From CAJINA01 sp964636125 (lineage in GTDB: Bacteria > Desulfobacterota > Desulfobacteria > Desulfobacterales > CAJINA01): DNA of 64,000 nt. Every line of letters begins with the position of its first letter. The first letter of the stretch is position 1. Below, one piece after another: positions 25,581-34,584 of the stretch. The stretch covers positions 1 through 64,000 of the forward strand of contig CAZWPX010000010.1 of assembly GCA_964636125.1 (NCBI GenBank), written 5' to 3'. Position numbers and translations under genes: made by a program. A model generated the notes under the pieces. That model saw only the letters and a program-made list of their open reading frames with translations, made no database searches and was not told the origin of the DNA.

Positions 25581-27590
25581 ATGAAAAACAGGGTACTCTA
25601 TTACGCCGGGTTGATGGTGTTTATGGCGGCCTTTATTGCCGCCTGTACGGCCGGTAAAAAACAGTACGATACCGGCATGCAGCTCAGTCAGGCGGGAAAG
25701 TATGAAGACGCAATGGCTTATATAAAAGAAGCCATTGTCCAGGAACCCAACAACAAGGAATACAAACAGTCCCTGGCTGAGATTCAGGCGATCCTTGTCA
25801 ACCAGTACGTGGATGCCGGCAGCAAGGCCCTCGGCTATGCCGACTCCCGGACCATGTCCAATATCAATCGGGCCAAGGTCTCTCTGGCAAAGGCGCAAAA
25901 GGTGGATGCCGGCAGCTCAGTGGTACGGGCTTTTGCCGCCAAGGTGAACGGTGCCGAAAGCAGCCTGGTGGGCGAGGTAAAAAAACTTTACGCCCAGGCT
26001 CAGGAGTTTAAGGAAAACGAAGAGTGGGTGAAGGCCTACTTTAATTTTCAGCAGATCCAGGCCCGGTTTCCCAACTATGAAGACTCTTTCCAGATGATGG
26101 CCCAGACTGCGGAGCAGGGCGCAGACGCCTATTACGCGGAAGCCAAGGAGATGTTTGCCAAAGATGATTACAAGGAAGTCAAATCCCTGTTGCGTAAAAC
26201 CCTCTCTCTGAAACCGGATCACGCAGCGGCTAAGAAAATGGAAGCGGTGGCCAATGAGCGTGACAGCATGTCCTATTTTGTCAAGAAAGGCGGGGCCGCG
26301 ATCTCCAAGAAAAAGTGGGACAAAGCCGTACAGGCCTACAATAAGGCCATGACCTACCAGCCCGGCAATAAAAAGCTGAAAAAGCTGGTCAAACAGGTTT
26401 ACGCCAAGGCCGGGCAGTATTACATTCAGGATTCCCGCCAGTTGATGGACACGGGCTGGCTGCTCAAAGCATTCGAATCTTATCAACTGGCCGTTAAATA
26501 CTCCACCGATCCCAACAGCTACCAGTTGAGCAGCCAGCGCCAGGACCTTTCCGCCCGGGCCGGTCTGCTGGCGAGCCAGTTCACCGAAAAAGAGCAGTTT
26601 GGCAGTGCCTGGTTCTGGTATATGAAGCTCCGGGAGGTCAATCGCTCTTACCCTGATATCTTCTACCTTTCCCAGGCAATGGAGGATAAAATCAAAGCCC
26701 GGGTCAAGAAATCAATTGCCGTATTTGACTTTAACAGCCCGTCGGACAACGCCGATGCCGGTGTCATTGTGGCCAACAACCTGATCACTTATCTGTTTAA
26801 AAACGCCAGCGGGGACATCAAAATCCTGGAGAGGGAAAACCTCAAGTCAATCCTGGAAGAGATGCAACTTGGACAGATCGGGGTTGTCTCGGCCAATTCA
26901 GCCAAAGAGATGGGTCGGGTTTACGGGATCGACGTGGCCATCATGGGCAGTGTGCTCCTTTTCAAGGTCGATGCCACCTCCGGAGAAAGCACCAAGACCG
27001 TCCGGTACCAGGTGGGCACTGAAATTGTTGATAACATTAATTATCTTAACTGGGTGGCCAAAAATCCCAAACCCACCCCGGAACAACTTGCCGCAGCCCC
27101 GGATGCAAAGATTGTAACCAAGAAGATGGCCGAAAAGGATTACCGGGTGGCGAACCACAAGAAAATCGGCTTCGTGCAGCTCTCTTTCCGGATTGTCGAT
27201 GTGGCCACCGGGGAAAATATCCAGGTTAAAACCATTGAGCGCAAGGAAGTGGCCGAAGATGAATCCAGCGCCGGGCTGGCGGACGCAGGTGTGCAGTTTG
27301 ATCCCCTTGAGCTGCCGACCAACACCGAACTGCTGCAGAAAATGACTGATCAGGTGGTGGCCGAACTGGGCAAGGAAGCCCTGCATCCCCTCCAGAACCT
27401 GGAGCAGACCTATTTTAAAAAAGGTGAAAACTACCTGCGCCGCAGGGATACCATAAATGCGGCTGAAAATTTTGTGAATGCAATTTTCGATGAGAAGTTA
27501 AAACGGATCGAAGGGTCTCCGTTGACCAGATCCGCGCTTGAAAATCTCGATGATATTTTTCTTCAGCACCGTGTAAGCCTTGAGGAGTAG
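25581..27590 (+). CDS. TPR-containing CsgG-family lipoprotein
   Basis: The 669-aa protein starts with a lipoprotein signal (lipobox FIAAC, Cys near residue 22). Tandem TPR-like helices run from roughly residue 25 to 370 (GKYEDAMAYIKEAIVQEPNN, and similar). A CsgG-like domain follows from residue ~375 (KKSIAVFDFNSPSDNADAGV, KILERENLKSILEEMQLG, GIDVAIMGSVLLF). In curli secretion CsgG forms the outer-membrane channel; here the fused repeats suggest a scaffold. The start at 25581 is chosen because AGGAGGT lies just upstream and the signal peptide then begins the protein. The final codons overlap the ribosome site of the next gene. Confidence 0.85.
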   Translation: MKNRVLYYAGLMVFMAAFIAACTAGKKQYDTGMQLSQAGKYEDAMAYIKEAIVQEPNNKEYKQSLAEIQAILVNQYVDAGSKALGYADSRTMSNINRAKVSLAKAQKVDAGSSVVRAFAAKVNGAESSLVGEVKKLYAQAQEFKENEEWVKAYFNFQQIQARFPNYEDSFQMMAQTAEQGADAYYAEAKEMFAKDDYKEVKSLLRKTLSLKPDHAAAKKMEAVANERDSMSYFVKKGGAAISKKKWDKAVQAYNKAMTYQPGNKKLKKLVKQVYAKAGQYYIQDSRQLMDTGWLLKAFESYQLAVKYSTDPNSYQLSSQRQDLSARAGLLASQFTEKEQFGSAWFWYMKLREVNRSYPDIFYLSQAMEDKIKARVKKSIAVFDFNSPSDNADAGVIVANNLITYLFKNASGDIKILERENLKSILEEMQLGQIGVVSANSAKEMGRVYGIDVAIMGSVLLFKVDATSGESTKTVRYQVGTEIVDNINYLNWVAKNPKPTPEQLAAAPDAKIVTKKMAEKDYRVANHKKIGFVQLSFRIVDVATGENIQVKTIERKEVAEDESSAGLADAGVQFDPLELPTNTELLQKMTDQVVAELGKEALHPLQNLEQTYFKKGENYLRRRDTINAAENFVNAIFDEKLKRIEGSPLTRSALENLDDIFLQHRVSLEE

Positions 27591-27591
27591 T

Positions 27592-29589
27592 ATGCGACTT
27601 TTTTTCAAGCAAATGCGGCTGCCGGTCCTGGTGGTTCTTTACCTGGTGCTGGCGGCCGCCTCTGCGTCCGGCGGCCAGGATTCCCTGGCGTTGTTTACCC
27701 TGACCCCGACAAACATGGAGGCCATGGGGTACAACGGTGAGATTCTCGGGGTCCTGATTCAGGCGCTGGAACAGGAAAAGAAAATCGAGATCATGCCCCG
27801 GCGGGACATGGAGGCCGCGCTGTTCAACGCCGGGATGGTCCAGAGCAGTGACCCTGAGGTGGTGGCCAAAGCCGGCAAGATTCTGGGCATCAATTTTATC
27901 CTGTTCGGACAGGTTACCAAAAAAGGCACGTCTATTAACGCCGAGATCAAGTTGCTGGATGTCCAGAAGCAGGACGTCATGAAAACCTGGAAACGAAGGT
28001 TTTCAAGCCGGGAGGCGATTGTCGACCGTGTGCCGGCTTTTGCCCGGGATCTCACCGACACCATCCTCAACCGTGACCAGTACGCCGTCACTCTGAAGGC
28101 CGCGGGACTGGCCGCGCCGACACTTGAAATAAGCAACTTGAAAGCTGTGGGCAACGGCCGGCAGGTAGAAATTTCATGGCAGACCGATCCAACCATGCCG
28201 GTGGTCGGTTATCAGGTCTACCGGGCTTCAAGCCTTGCGGGACCCTACCAGTTTGTGGGGAAAACCGATCAGACCCGTTATGTGGACAGTACCGCCACTC
28301 AGGAGGTCGCCTATCATTATTCGATTGGTATCCTTGACGGTACCGGCCGGGAAGTCAAGAGTGTCATGACGGCCCAGGTCATAAATTCCGGTGTTAAACA
28401 GCCGTACCCGCCGCTTGTGCTGGGCGGCGAGGGTTTTATCCGGAGGACCCGGATCAAGTTTGTGCCCTCCCTGCAAAACGACCAGGGCAAGTTCAAAATA
28501 GTGACCTACAGAATTTACCGAAAACCGGAGCAGGGTGGTGATTGGCAGCTCAATCGGGAGGTAAAAGCCAAGAAGGGCTCAGGGGCGAATATCGCTTTCG
28601 AAGTCGAGGACCGGGAGAAACTCGCGGACGGGAAAACCTATATGTATGGTTTGTCCAGCGTGGATAAGAGACAGGTGGAAAGCGCCCTGTCCGATCCGTT
28701 GCGGATCACCACGGTTCGCCGACCGGTGCTGGCTTTGGAGAAAGACAACTTGCTCAGGGAAAACCGCTTTAGCTGGCAGGCGCTTGAGCGTGTGGGCGGT
28801 TACCGCCTCTATCGTAATAACGGTGACGGGCAGTGGATGCGCATCGGGACGAACAGCCGGGCGGATAACACCACGTATACCGATAAAAAAGGAGAACTCC
28901 TGGACGGCCGGATCTATGCGTACCACCTGACTGCCTATGACAACCAGAAGGGCGAAACCGGTCCTTCCAACACTATCCGGGCCAAAACCAAGGATCTGCC
29001 CGTTTTTCCAGGCAGTCTCAAGGCGCAAACCAACCTGGTCAAGTCCGTTCAACTGACGTGGGATCCGGTGAGTGACCCGGATGTGACCGGCTACAGCATT
29101 TATAGCGGGACCCGTCCCGAGAGTCTGAAGCGCATCGCCCAGATTCGCGGCGGCCAGAAAAATTCACACCTGGACAAAGGCTCCGGGTTCGACAAACTTG
29201 CGGACGGGACCACCTATTATTACGCCATTGAAAGTTACAACCCGTTTAAAGTGGCGGGTTCTGTTTCCCCGGTGGTCAAGGCCACCACCAAGTTCCGCCC
29301 GGTTAAGGTCCGGAGCCTGACGACAACAGCGGGTGCGGATCATATCCAGATCAAGTGGGATCCGAATCCAGAGCCGGATGTAAAAGCCTACCTGCTGTAT
29401 CAGAGCAAAAATGGGGGTGGCTGGTCCAAGTTAAAGACATTGGCCGCATCCCAGCTGAATTACAGGGACAGTGAACTCCGGCCGGAAGCGGCCTATCGCT
29501 ACCGCATCATTGTTGAAGACCGGGATGGCCTGAAAAGTGACCCGGTGGACGGACCCGAAGTTATGAGCCCCCTGAAGGCCGCCGAGTAA
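27592..29589 (+). CDS. secreted protein with CsgG-like N-terminus and five FN3 domains
   Basis: The 665-aa precursor has a signal peptide (LVVLYLVLAAASASGGQ). Residues ~30-165 form a CsgG/TolB-N-like domain (FTLTPTNMEAMGYNGEI, IEIMPRRDMEAAL, ILFGQVTKKGTSI). Five fibronectin type III-like repeats follow to the C-terminus, each with the W..D...V.GY.VYR pattern, for example VEISWQTDPTMPVVGYQVYR and IQIKWDPNPEPDVKAYLLY. The GAGGAG site that sets the start at 27592 lies within the end of the preceding gene, so the two are coupled. It is likely periplasmic or surface-exposed and acts with the upstream lipoproteins. Confidence 0.85.
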   Translation: MRLFFKQMRLPVLVVLYLVLAAASASGGQDSLALFTLTPTNMEAMGYNGEILGVLIQALEQEKKIEIMPRRDMEAALFNAGMVQSSDPEVVAKAGKILGINFILFGQVTKKGTSINAEIKLLDVQKQDVMKTWKRRFSSREAIVDRVPAFARDLTDTILNRDQYAVTLKAAGLAAPTLEISNLKAVGNGRQVEISWQTDPTMPVVGYQVYRASSLAGPYQFVGKTDQTRYVDSTATQEVAYHYSIGILDGTGREVKSVMTAQVINSGVKQPYPPLVLGGEGFIRRTRIKFVPSLQNDQGKFKIVTYRIYRKPEQGGDWQLNREVKAKKGSGANIAFEVEDREKLADGKTYMYGLSSVDKRQVESALSDPLRITTVRRPVLALEKDNLLRENRFSWQALERVGGYRLYRNNGDGQWMRIGTNSRADNTTYTDKKGELLDGRIYAYHLTAYDNQKGETGPSNTIRAKTKDLPVFPGSLKAQTNLVKSVQLTWDPVSDPDVTGYSIYSGTRPESLKRIAQIRGGQKNSHLDKGSGFDKLADGTTYYYAIESYNPFKVAGSVSPVVKATTKFRPVKVRSLTTTAGADHIQIKWDPNPEPDVKAYLLYQSKNGGGWSKLKTLAASQLNYRDSELRPEAAYRYRIIVEDRDGLKSDPVDGPEVMSPLKAAE

Positions 29590-29660
29590 CACTTCAAAAT
29601 TCCTGTATGCATTTTAGCGGACGTAACGAACTCTAACCGCTTTGTGGGAGAGGGTGTGCA

Positions 29661-30419
29661 ATGATCAAGATTGGTATTATTGGTGGTTCCGGCCTGGATG
29701 ACCCCCGGCTGCTGGAAGATACCCAGGAGGTTGAAGCGGAGACTGCTTTCGGGGCGCCGTCCTCATCCTTGACGTCCGGTCGACTGGACGGGGTTGCGGT
29801 TGTGGTTCTGGCCCGGCATGGGCGCCGGCACCAGTTCAGCCCGAGCCAGGTGAACTACCGGGCCAATATCCAGGCCCTGAAAGACCAGGGGGTGACGCAT
29901 ATTCTGGCCACCAGTGCCTGCGGCAGCCTGCGTACGAAGATTCGCCGGGGAGATTTGGTCATCATCGATCAGTTTATCGATTTTACCCGACAGCGCAAGG
30001 CGACCTTTTTCGACTCATTTGAAAATGGGGCGGGCCATACGGCCATGGCCGATCCCTTTGACGCTGATTTGAGAAACCTGCTATTTGAGACGGCGGACGT
30101 GCTCGGGTACCGGGCCCATAACGGCGGCACCATGGTCACCATCGAGGGCCCTCGGTTTTCAACCCGGGCGGAGTCCCTCCTCTTCAGGGCCTGGGGAGGA
30201 GATGTGATCAATATGTCCGTGGCCACTGAAGCGGTCCTGGCCAACGAGGCGGCCATCCCTTATGCCGTGGTGGCAATGTCGACCGACTATGACTGCTGGA
30301 AGGAAGATGAGGCGCCGGTGACCTGGGATGAAATCCTGGAAGTCTTCAATGCCAATGCCAGCAATGTGAAAAATTTACTGGTTAACGCTATCCCCAGGAT
30401 ACATAAGGAGCTTTCGTGA
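29661..30419 (+). CDS. mtnP: S-methyl-5'-thioadenosine phosphorylase
   Basis: This 252-aa enzyme cleaves methylthioadenosine with phosphate into adenine and 5-methylthioribose-1-phosphate. Family signatures are IGIIGGSGLDD, VLARHGRRHQFSPSQVNYRANI, GTMVTIEGPRFSTRAES and the C-terminal MSTDYDCWKEDEAPVTWDEIL. The two Asp residues in TDYDCW are those that select 6-aminopurines in this family, so adenine rather than hypoxanthine release is expected. The product adenine would feed directly into Apt, whose GTG start overlaps this stop codon. Confidence 0.93.
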   Translation: MIKIGIIGGSGLDDPRLLEDTQEVEAETAFGAPSSSLTSGRLDGVAVVVLARHGRRHQFSPSQVNYRANIQALKDQGVTHILATSACGSLRTKIRRGDLVIIDQFIDFTRQRKATFFDSFENGAGHTAMADPFDADLRNLLFETADVLGYRAHNGGTMVTIEGPRFSTRAESLLFRAWGGDVINMSVATEAVLANEAAIPYAVVAMSTDYDCWKEDEAPVTWDEILEVFNANASNVKNLLVNAIPRIHKELS

Positions 30420-30937
30420 ATATTAAAGAGACCATCAGAACCGTTCCGCACTGGCCCATTGAAGGCGTGATGTTTCGCGATATTACCACACTCATGCAGA
30501 ACCCCGCTGCATTTCGGGAGACCTGTGACCAGTTTTATGCCCGTTACAAAGAGATGGAGATCGACAAGGTTGTGGGGATCGACGCCCGCGGGTTTATCTT
30601 CGGGGCTGTTTTGGCCTACCAGCTCAATGTGGGCTTCGTACCGGTCCGCAAAAAAGGCAAACTGCCCCCCGAAACCATCAGCCAGGACTACGCCCTGGAA
30701 TACGGAACGGCCACGGTTGAGATCAGTGAGCACGGTATTGAGAAAGGTGAGAAGTGCCTTATTGTGGACGACCTGATTGCCACCGGCGGGACCATCTACG
30801 CAGCCACCCAGCTGGTCGAGTCCCTGAGCGGTGAGATTGTGGAGTGCGCTTTTATTGTTGAACTGCCGGACCTGCACGGCAAGGAGAAGATTAAGCAATA
30901 CCCGATTTTTACCTTGACCGAATTTGAAGGCGAATAG
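30416..30937 (+). CDS. apt: adenine phosphoribosyltransferase
   Basis: The 173-aa enzyme converts adenine and PRPP to AMP. It shows the standard Apt N-terminus (IKETIRTVPHWPIEGVMFRDITTLM), GIDARGFIFGA, FVPVRKKGKLP and the PRPP motif LIVDDLIATGGTI near residue 120. The start is a GTG sharing its last bases with the mtnP stop (GTGA), so the pair is translationally coupled and recovers the adenine made from methylthioadenosine. Confidence 0.95.
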   Translation: MNIKETIRTVPHWPIEGVMFRDITTLMQNPAAFRETCDQFYARYKEMEIDKVVGIDARGFIFGAVLAYQLNVGFVPVRKKGKLPPETISQDYALEYGTATVEISEHGIEKGEKCLIVDDLIATGGTIYAATQLVESLSGEIVECAFIVELPDLHGKEKIKQYPIFTLTEFEGE

Positions 30938-30965
30938 GCGCAGGCCCTCTTTATGCGACCATAAA

Positions 30966-30986
30966 ACCTGGTCCTCAGGGCCAGGT
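30966..30986 (+). terminator. hairpin after mtnP-apt
   Basis: CCTGGTCC (30967-30974), loop TCA, GGGCCAGG (30978-30985), extended by an A-T pair. It has no long T tract, so its strength as a terminator is uncertain. Confidence 0.5.
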
Positions 30987-31017
30987 CAGAGATAATGGGC
31001 TATGCCTTGAAAATTTG

Positions 31018-31152
31018 AGGTGAGTGCCTAAAGTGAACTAAAGTTTAAAGTGATCTAAAGTTAAGGCATTCTACTGATTGGATAAAACCAGCGGAGCGAA
31101 GCGACACCAGAACTTTAGGCACTTTAGCTCACTTTATTCACTTCAAACTTAT
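31018..31152. repeat. AAAGTG/CTAAAGT inverted repeat cluster
   Basis: The left side repeats TAAAGTGAACTAAAGT and TAAAGTGATCTAAAGT in tandem; the right side (31112-31149) holds ACTTTAGCTCACTTTA and related blocks, which are inverted copies. The spacer contains GCGGAGCGAAGCG. No gene is present. It lies between the ends of apt and mtaD. Confidence 0.7.
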
Positions 31153-31181
31153 CAGTTTTGGGTTGCCCGCACGTTTTACGC

Positions 31182-32507
31182 CTAACTGCCCCGGATCTTT
31201 CTGGCGATCGCTGTCACTGCATGGATAATTTCATCTTGATCCAGGTGCACCGGCTGGCGGTCTTGCACCAGGATCTGCCCGCCGATGATGACGGTGGAAA
31301 CATCTCCACCGCGCATGGCGTAGACAATGTGGGATGCAGGTGAATAGAGCGGGGTCAGGTGTGGGGCGGCGGTCTTTAACACGATGAGATCGGCCTGTTT
31401 GCCGGTTTCGAGACTGCCCGTCACAGCGTCTAAGCCAATTGCCCGGGCCCCATCCAGGGTTGCCATCCGAATGACAGTCTGTGCATCCAGGACCGTGGGG
31501 TCCAGGGTTGTGGCCTTGTGAACCCTGGCCGCCGAGCCCATCTCGCCAAACAGGTCCAGATCATTGTTCGAAGCACAGCCGTCTGTTCCCAGGCCCACGG
31601 TGAGGCCGGCCTTAAGGAAAACCGGGACCGGTGCGATACCCGCGGCGAGTTTCAGATTGCTCTCGATATTGTGGGATATCCTGACCCCGCGTTTGGCCAG
31701 TATACGGATATCGGCTTCATCAGCCCAGACAGTGTGGACGGCTAGCGTATTTTCATCCAGCACGCCCAGCCGGTCGAGATAGCCAACCGGCGAAACGCCG
31801 TGTTCCTTGACGCTGTCGGTGTACTCTTGTTTCGTCTCCGCCACATGAATCTGGAACAGCACACCCCTCTCGTCGGCGGCGGCCTTGGCGGCCGCCACTG
31901 TCTGCGCGCTGCAGGTGTAGGGTGAATGACAGAAAATTGAGGGCCTGATCCGTGGTTCCCGATCCAGCCACCGGTCCACATATTCGGCGGCGCAGGCAAC
32001 GTTCCGGGATGGATCCGGGACCCCCGGCGCCGGAAAGTCGATCACACCCTGGCCCAGAATTGCCCGCAGGCCGGTCCTGGTGACCGCCCGGGCCACCTCT
32101 TCCTCCAGAAAGTAACCCCCGCAGCAGGTTGTGGTGCCGGAAAGCAGCAGTTCCAGGCTGGCCAGCAGTGTTCCCCAGGTCACATTCTCGGGTGTCAGGA
32201 ATTTATTTTCCGCCGGGAACATATGCTCGTTGAGCCATACGGCCAGCGGTAGGTCATCTGCCAGACCGCGGAAAAGGACCATGGGCAGGTGGGTGTGGGT
32301 GTTAACCAGGCCGGGCATGATGAGACCGCCGTCCGCATTTACGGTCTCAGTGGCCTCCGGCAGGGGATCGTTTTCTAAATGGGCCCGGAGTTCACAAATT
32401 GCGCCGTCCCTGACACAGATCAGGGCGTTGTCGATGATGTCGAAATCGGCGTTGACGGTTACCGCCGTGCCATTGTGAACGATCAGGTCATATGTCGTGC
32501 GGTTCAT
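31182..32507 (-). CDS. mtaD: 5-methylthioadenosine/S-adenosylhomocysteine deaminase
   Basis: The 441-aa amidohydrolase has the metal ligands NTHTHLP near residue 75, HVAETKQEY (His), a later His region around LAVHTVWADEADI, and the catalytic Asp in GTDGCASNNDLDLFGEM. These fit the MtaD/SAH deaminase subgroup, which converts MTA to methylthioinosine and SAH to S-inosylhomocysteine; other aminohydrolases such as guanine deaminase are less likely. Its ATG overlaps the stop of the dehydrogenase gene (4 bp), and it is the last gene of a three-gene minus-strand operon with a nucleoside phosphorylase at its head. Confidence 0.85.
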   Translation of the reverse strand: MNRTTYDLIVHNGTAVTVNADFDIIDNALICVRDGAICELRAHLENDPLPEATETVNADGGLIMPGLVNTHTHLPMVLFRGLADDLPLAVWLNEHMFPAENKFLTPENVTWGTLLASLELLLSGTTTCCGGYFLEEEVARAVTRTGLRAILGQGVIDFPAPGVPDPSRNVACAAEYVDRWLDREPRIRPSIFCHSPYTCSAQTVAAAKAAADERGVLFQIHVAETKQEYTDSVKEHGVSPVGYLDRLGVLDENTLAVHTVWADEADIRILAKRGVRISHNIESNLKLAAGIAPVPVFLKAGLTVGLGTDGCASNNDLDLFGEMGSAARVHKATTLDPTVLDAQTVIRMATLDGARAIGLDAVTGSLETGKQADLIVLKTAAPHLTPLYSPASHIVYAMRGGDVSTVIIGGQILVQDRQPVHLDQDEIIHAVTAIARKIRGS

Positions 32508-33502
32508 GTGTGAAACCCTTCCAGAAGTATTTTCAGCGCCCCGGGCGCCCGGGCCGCTGCAAACGCCTGCAGGGCCCTGTCGAACGGGTATTTTCCTGTA
32601 ATCAGGCGTTCAACGGGCATATCGCGCTCTTCTGCCAACAGGGCCAGTCCTTCGGCAAACAGGCCGCAGCGGGATCCTACGATGGTGAGTTCATTGATCA
32701 CTACCGGTGCAAGGTTCAGATCCCCCCGGGAAGCCAGGGTGGACTTCAAGACCAGGGTGCCCCGGGGACGGCAAATGGACAGGGCGTCCTTGAACCCCTG
32801 TACGTTTCCGGTAGCCTCAACCACAATATCGGCACCGGCCACCGTATGGATATCGCGGGTCGTTTTGAGTGTACGCCAGGCTGCCAGGGCAAGCTTTTCC
32901 CGATGGTGCCCGACCAGGGTCACCTGTTCGCACACGGTGGCCAGCACCCAGGCACACAGGAGGCCAAGGCGCCCGTCACCCAGAACAGCTACTTTTTCCG
33001 TGCCCTCCAGGGGTACCTGGGCCAGGATTTCGCAGGCCGCCGATACCGGTTCCACAAAAACAGCCCGGTCCGGGCGCATGCCGGCCGGTATAGCGTGCAG
33101 GTTGGCCACCGGGAGCGTGCAGTAGGCAGCCATGCAGCCGTCGTGACCTGAAATGCCCAGAACGGATCTCTCCGGGCAATGCCGGGCGAGTCCCTGGCGA
33201 CACAGGCGGCAGGCGCCGCAGGCCGCGTTGATTTCACCGGCCACCAGCTTGCCGATCCATCTGGGATCGTCACACGCGTACACTTCGCCGACGAACTCAT
33301 GCCCCAGGACTCCGTGGTACCCCATGTAGCCTTTGATAATCTCCAGGTCCGTTCCGCAGATCCCGGCTGTGTGGGTACGGATCAGGGCCCATCCGTGCGG
33401 GGGCACAGGGACCGGCCGGTCGGCCACCAGCCGCAGACGGCTATCGAATACAACCGCCGGCATGGTGCTGCGAATCTGCTTTGGTTTTGCTGCAACATCC
33501 AT
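32504..33502 (-). CDS. zinc-dependent alcohol dehydrogenase family protein (MDR)
   Basis: The 332-aa protein is a medium-chain dehydrogenase. The catalytic zinc site is seen as CGTDLEI and GHEFVGEV; the structural zinc loop has cysteines in CGACRLCRQGLARHC; and the nucleotide fold has VAVLGDGRLGLLCAWVLA. The substrate is unknown. It sits between a nucleoside phosphorylase and an MTA/SAH deaminase, with 3 bp and a 4-bp overlap respectively, so a role in handling a sugar alcohol or aldehyde derived from nucleosides is a reasonable inference. The frame starts at an ATG shortly upstream of the first motif; an alternative is the internal Met near residue 14 (MPAVVFDSRL). Confidence 0.85.
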   Translation of the reverse strand: MDVAAKPKQIRSTMPAVVFDSRLRLVADRPVPVPPHGWALIRTHTAGICGTDLEIIKGYMGYHGVLGHEFVGEVYACDDPRWIGKLVAGEINAACGACRLCRQGLARHCPERSVLGISGHDGCMAAYCTLPVANLHAIPAGMRPDRAVFVEPVSAACEILAQVPLEGTEKVAVLGDGRLGLLCAWVLATVCEQVTLVGHHREKLALAAWRTLKTTRDIHTVAGADIVVEATGNVQGFKDALSICRPRGTLVLKSTLASRGDLNLAPVVINELTIVGSRCGLFAEGLALLAEERDMPVERLITGKYPFDRALQAFAAARAPGALKILLEGFHT

Positions 33503-33505
33503 AAT

Positions 33506-34339
33506 TTATTCTTTATTTCCCAGTTGATTCAACACGCGGGTGACCAGCTCAACGAGCTGCGGTACGGTTCGGCCTGCTACGGTGAGGACTTCTTCCACGG
33601 TGGCGGGCTCGGGTTCATCGGGGTTGTTGATATTGGTAATAATGGACAGGCCCAGCACCCGCAGGCCGCCGTGAATGGCGGCAATCACTTCCTGGATGGT
33701 GGAGAAACCCACCGCATCGGCCCCGATTCGCTTGAGGAATCGGATCTCTGCCGGGGTTTCCAGGCTGGGTCCTTTTAGCCCCGCATATACGCCCGGTGCC
33801 AGCCTGATCCCCAGGGCCCGGCCGGATTCGAGGGCGCTTTGGGCCAGCGTTTTATCATAGGCATCGATCATGTGCGGAAAACGGATGCCCCATTGATCTT
33901 CATTGGGACCGATCAGCGGATTCTCACCGGTGAGGTTGATGTGGTCGGTAATCACCATGATATCGCCGCTGTTCAATCCCGAATGAATCCCGCCGGCGGC
34001 ATTGGTCAGGATAAGGGTTTTAACACCCAGGGCCTGCAGGACCCTGACCGGAAATGAAACTTCCCGGGGCGCGTAGCCTTCATAAAGATGAAAACGACCG
34101 TTCAGGGCCACAATATCCTGTCCGCAGGCTTGTCCGAACACCAGCCGGCCGGGATGACTGACAACGGTCGATTTCGGAAAATTGGGAATTTCCCGGTATT
34201 CAAGGATAGTGTGCGGCTTTACAAACGAGAGCACCTCACTCAGCCCGGTTCCGGTAAAAATACCGACGGCGGGCCGGGCGGGTGCGGCGGCTTTGAGAAA
34301 GGTAACCGTTTCGTTGACGGCTTGTCGATTACACTGCAT
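33506..34339 (-). CDS. punA: purine nucleoside phosphorylase
   Basis: The 277-aa trimeric-type PNP shows GIFTGTGLSEV, SHPGRLVFG, LNGRFHLYEGY, LTNAAGGIHSGLNSGDIMVITDHIN and GPSLETPAEIRFL. The base-binding Glu (ETPAE) and Asn (ITNINNPDE) are present, as expected for 6-oxopurines. Around the ribose site the sequence reads VGFSTIQEVIAA where typical PNPs have VGMSTVPEV, a change that could alter 5'-group selectivity. It is the first gene of the minus-strand operon, 3 bp before the dehydrogenase gene. Confidence 0.9.
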   Translation of the reverse strand: MQCNRQAVNETVTFLKAAAPARPAVGIFTGTGLSEVLSFVKPHTILEYREIPNFPKSTVVSHPGRLVFGQACGQDIVALNGRFHLYEGYAPREVSFPVRVLQALGVKTLILTNAAGGIHSGLNSGDIMVITDHINLTGENPLIGPNEDQWGIRFPHMIDAYDKTLAQSALESGRALGIRLAPGVYAGLKGPSLETPAEIRFLKRIGADAVGFSTIQEVIAAIHGGLRVLGLSIITNINNPDEPEPATVEEVLTVAGRTVPQLVELVTRVLNQLGNKE

Positions 34340-34584
34340 GCTTCTCCCTGGCCGGCTAAGATTTTTGACGTCCTTGAACTGGGTGAAATTTTCCCATTTA
34401 TCAATGGATGCAATTTAGCAGATTAAAGCCGTCCTGTGCAAAAAAATCTTTTCACCGTTTTTAGCGTGCCATCTGCCATGAACCCATTGACAAGGGGGAA
34501 TTTGTGTGAAAAACTACCTCGTTATGTTGCCAGGTGTTCCGGTTGCCGGGACTTCAATTTGCTACGAATAACAGGGATTTAAAC

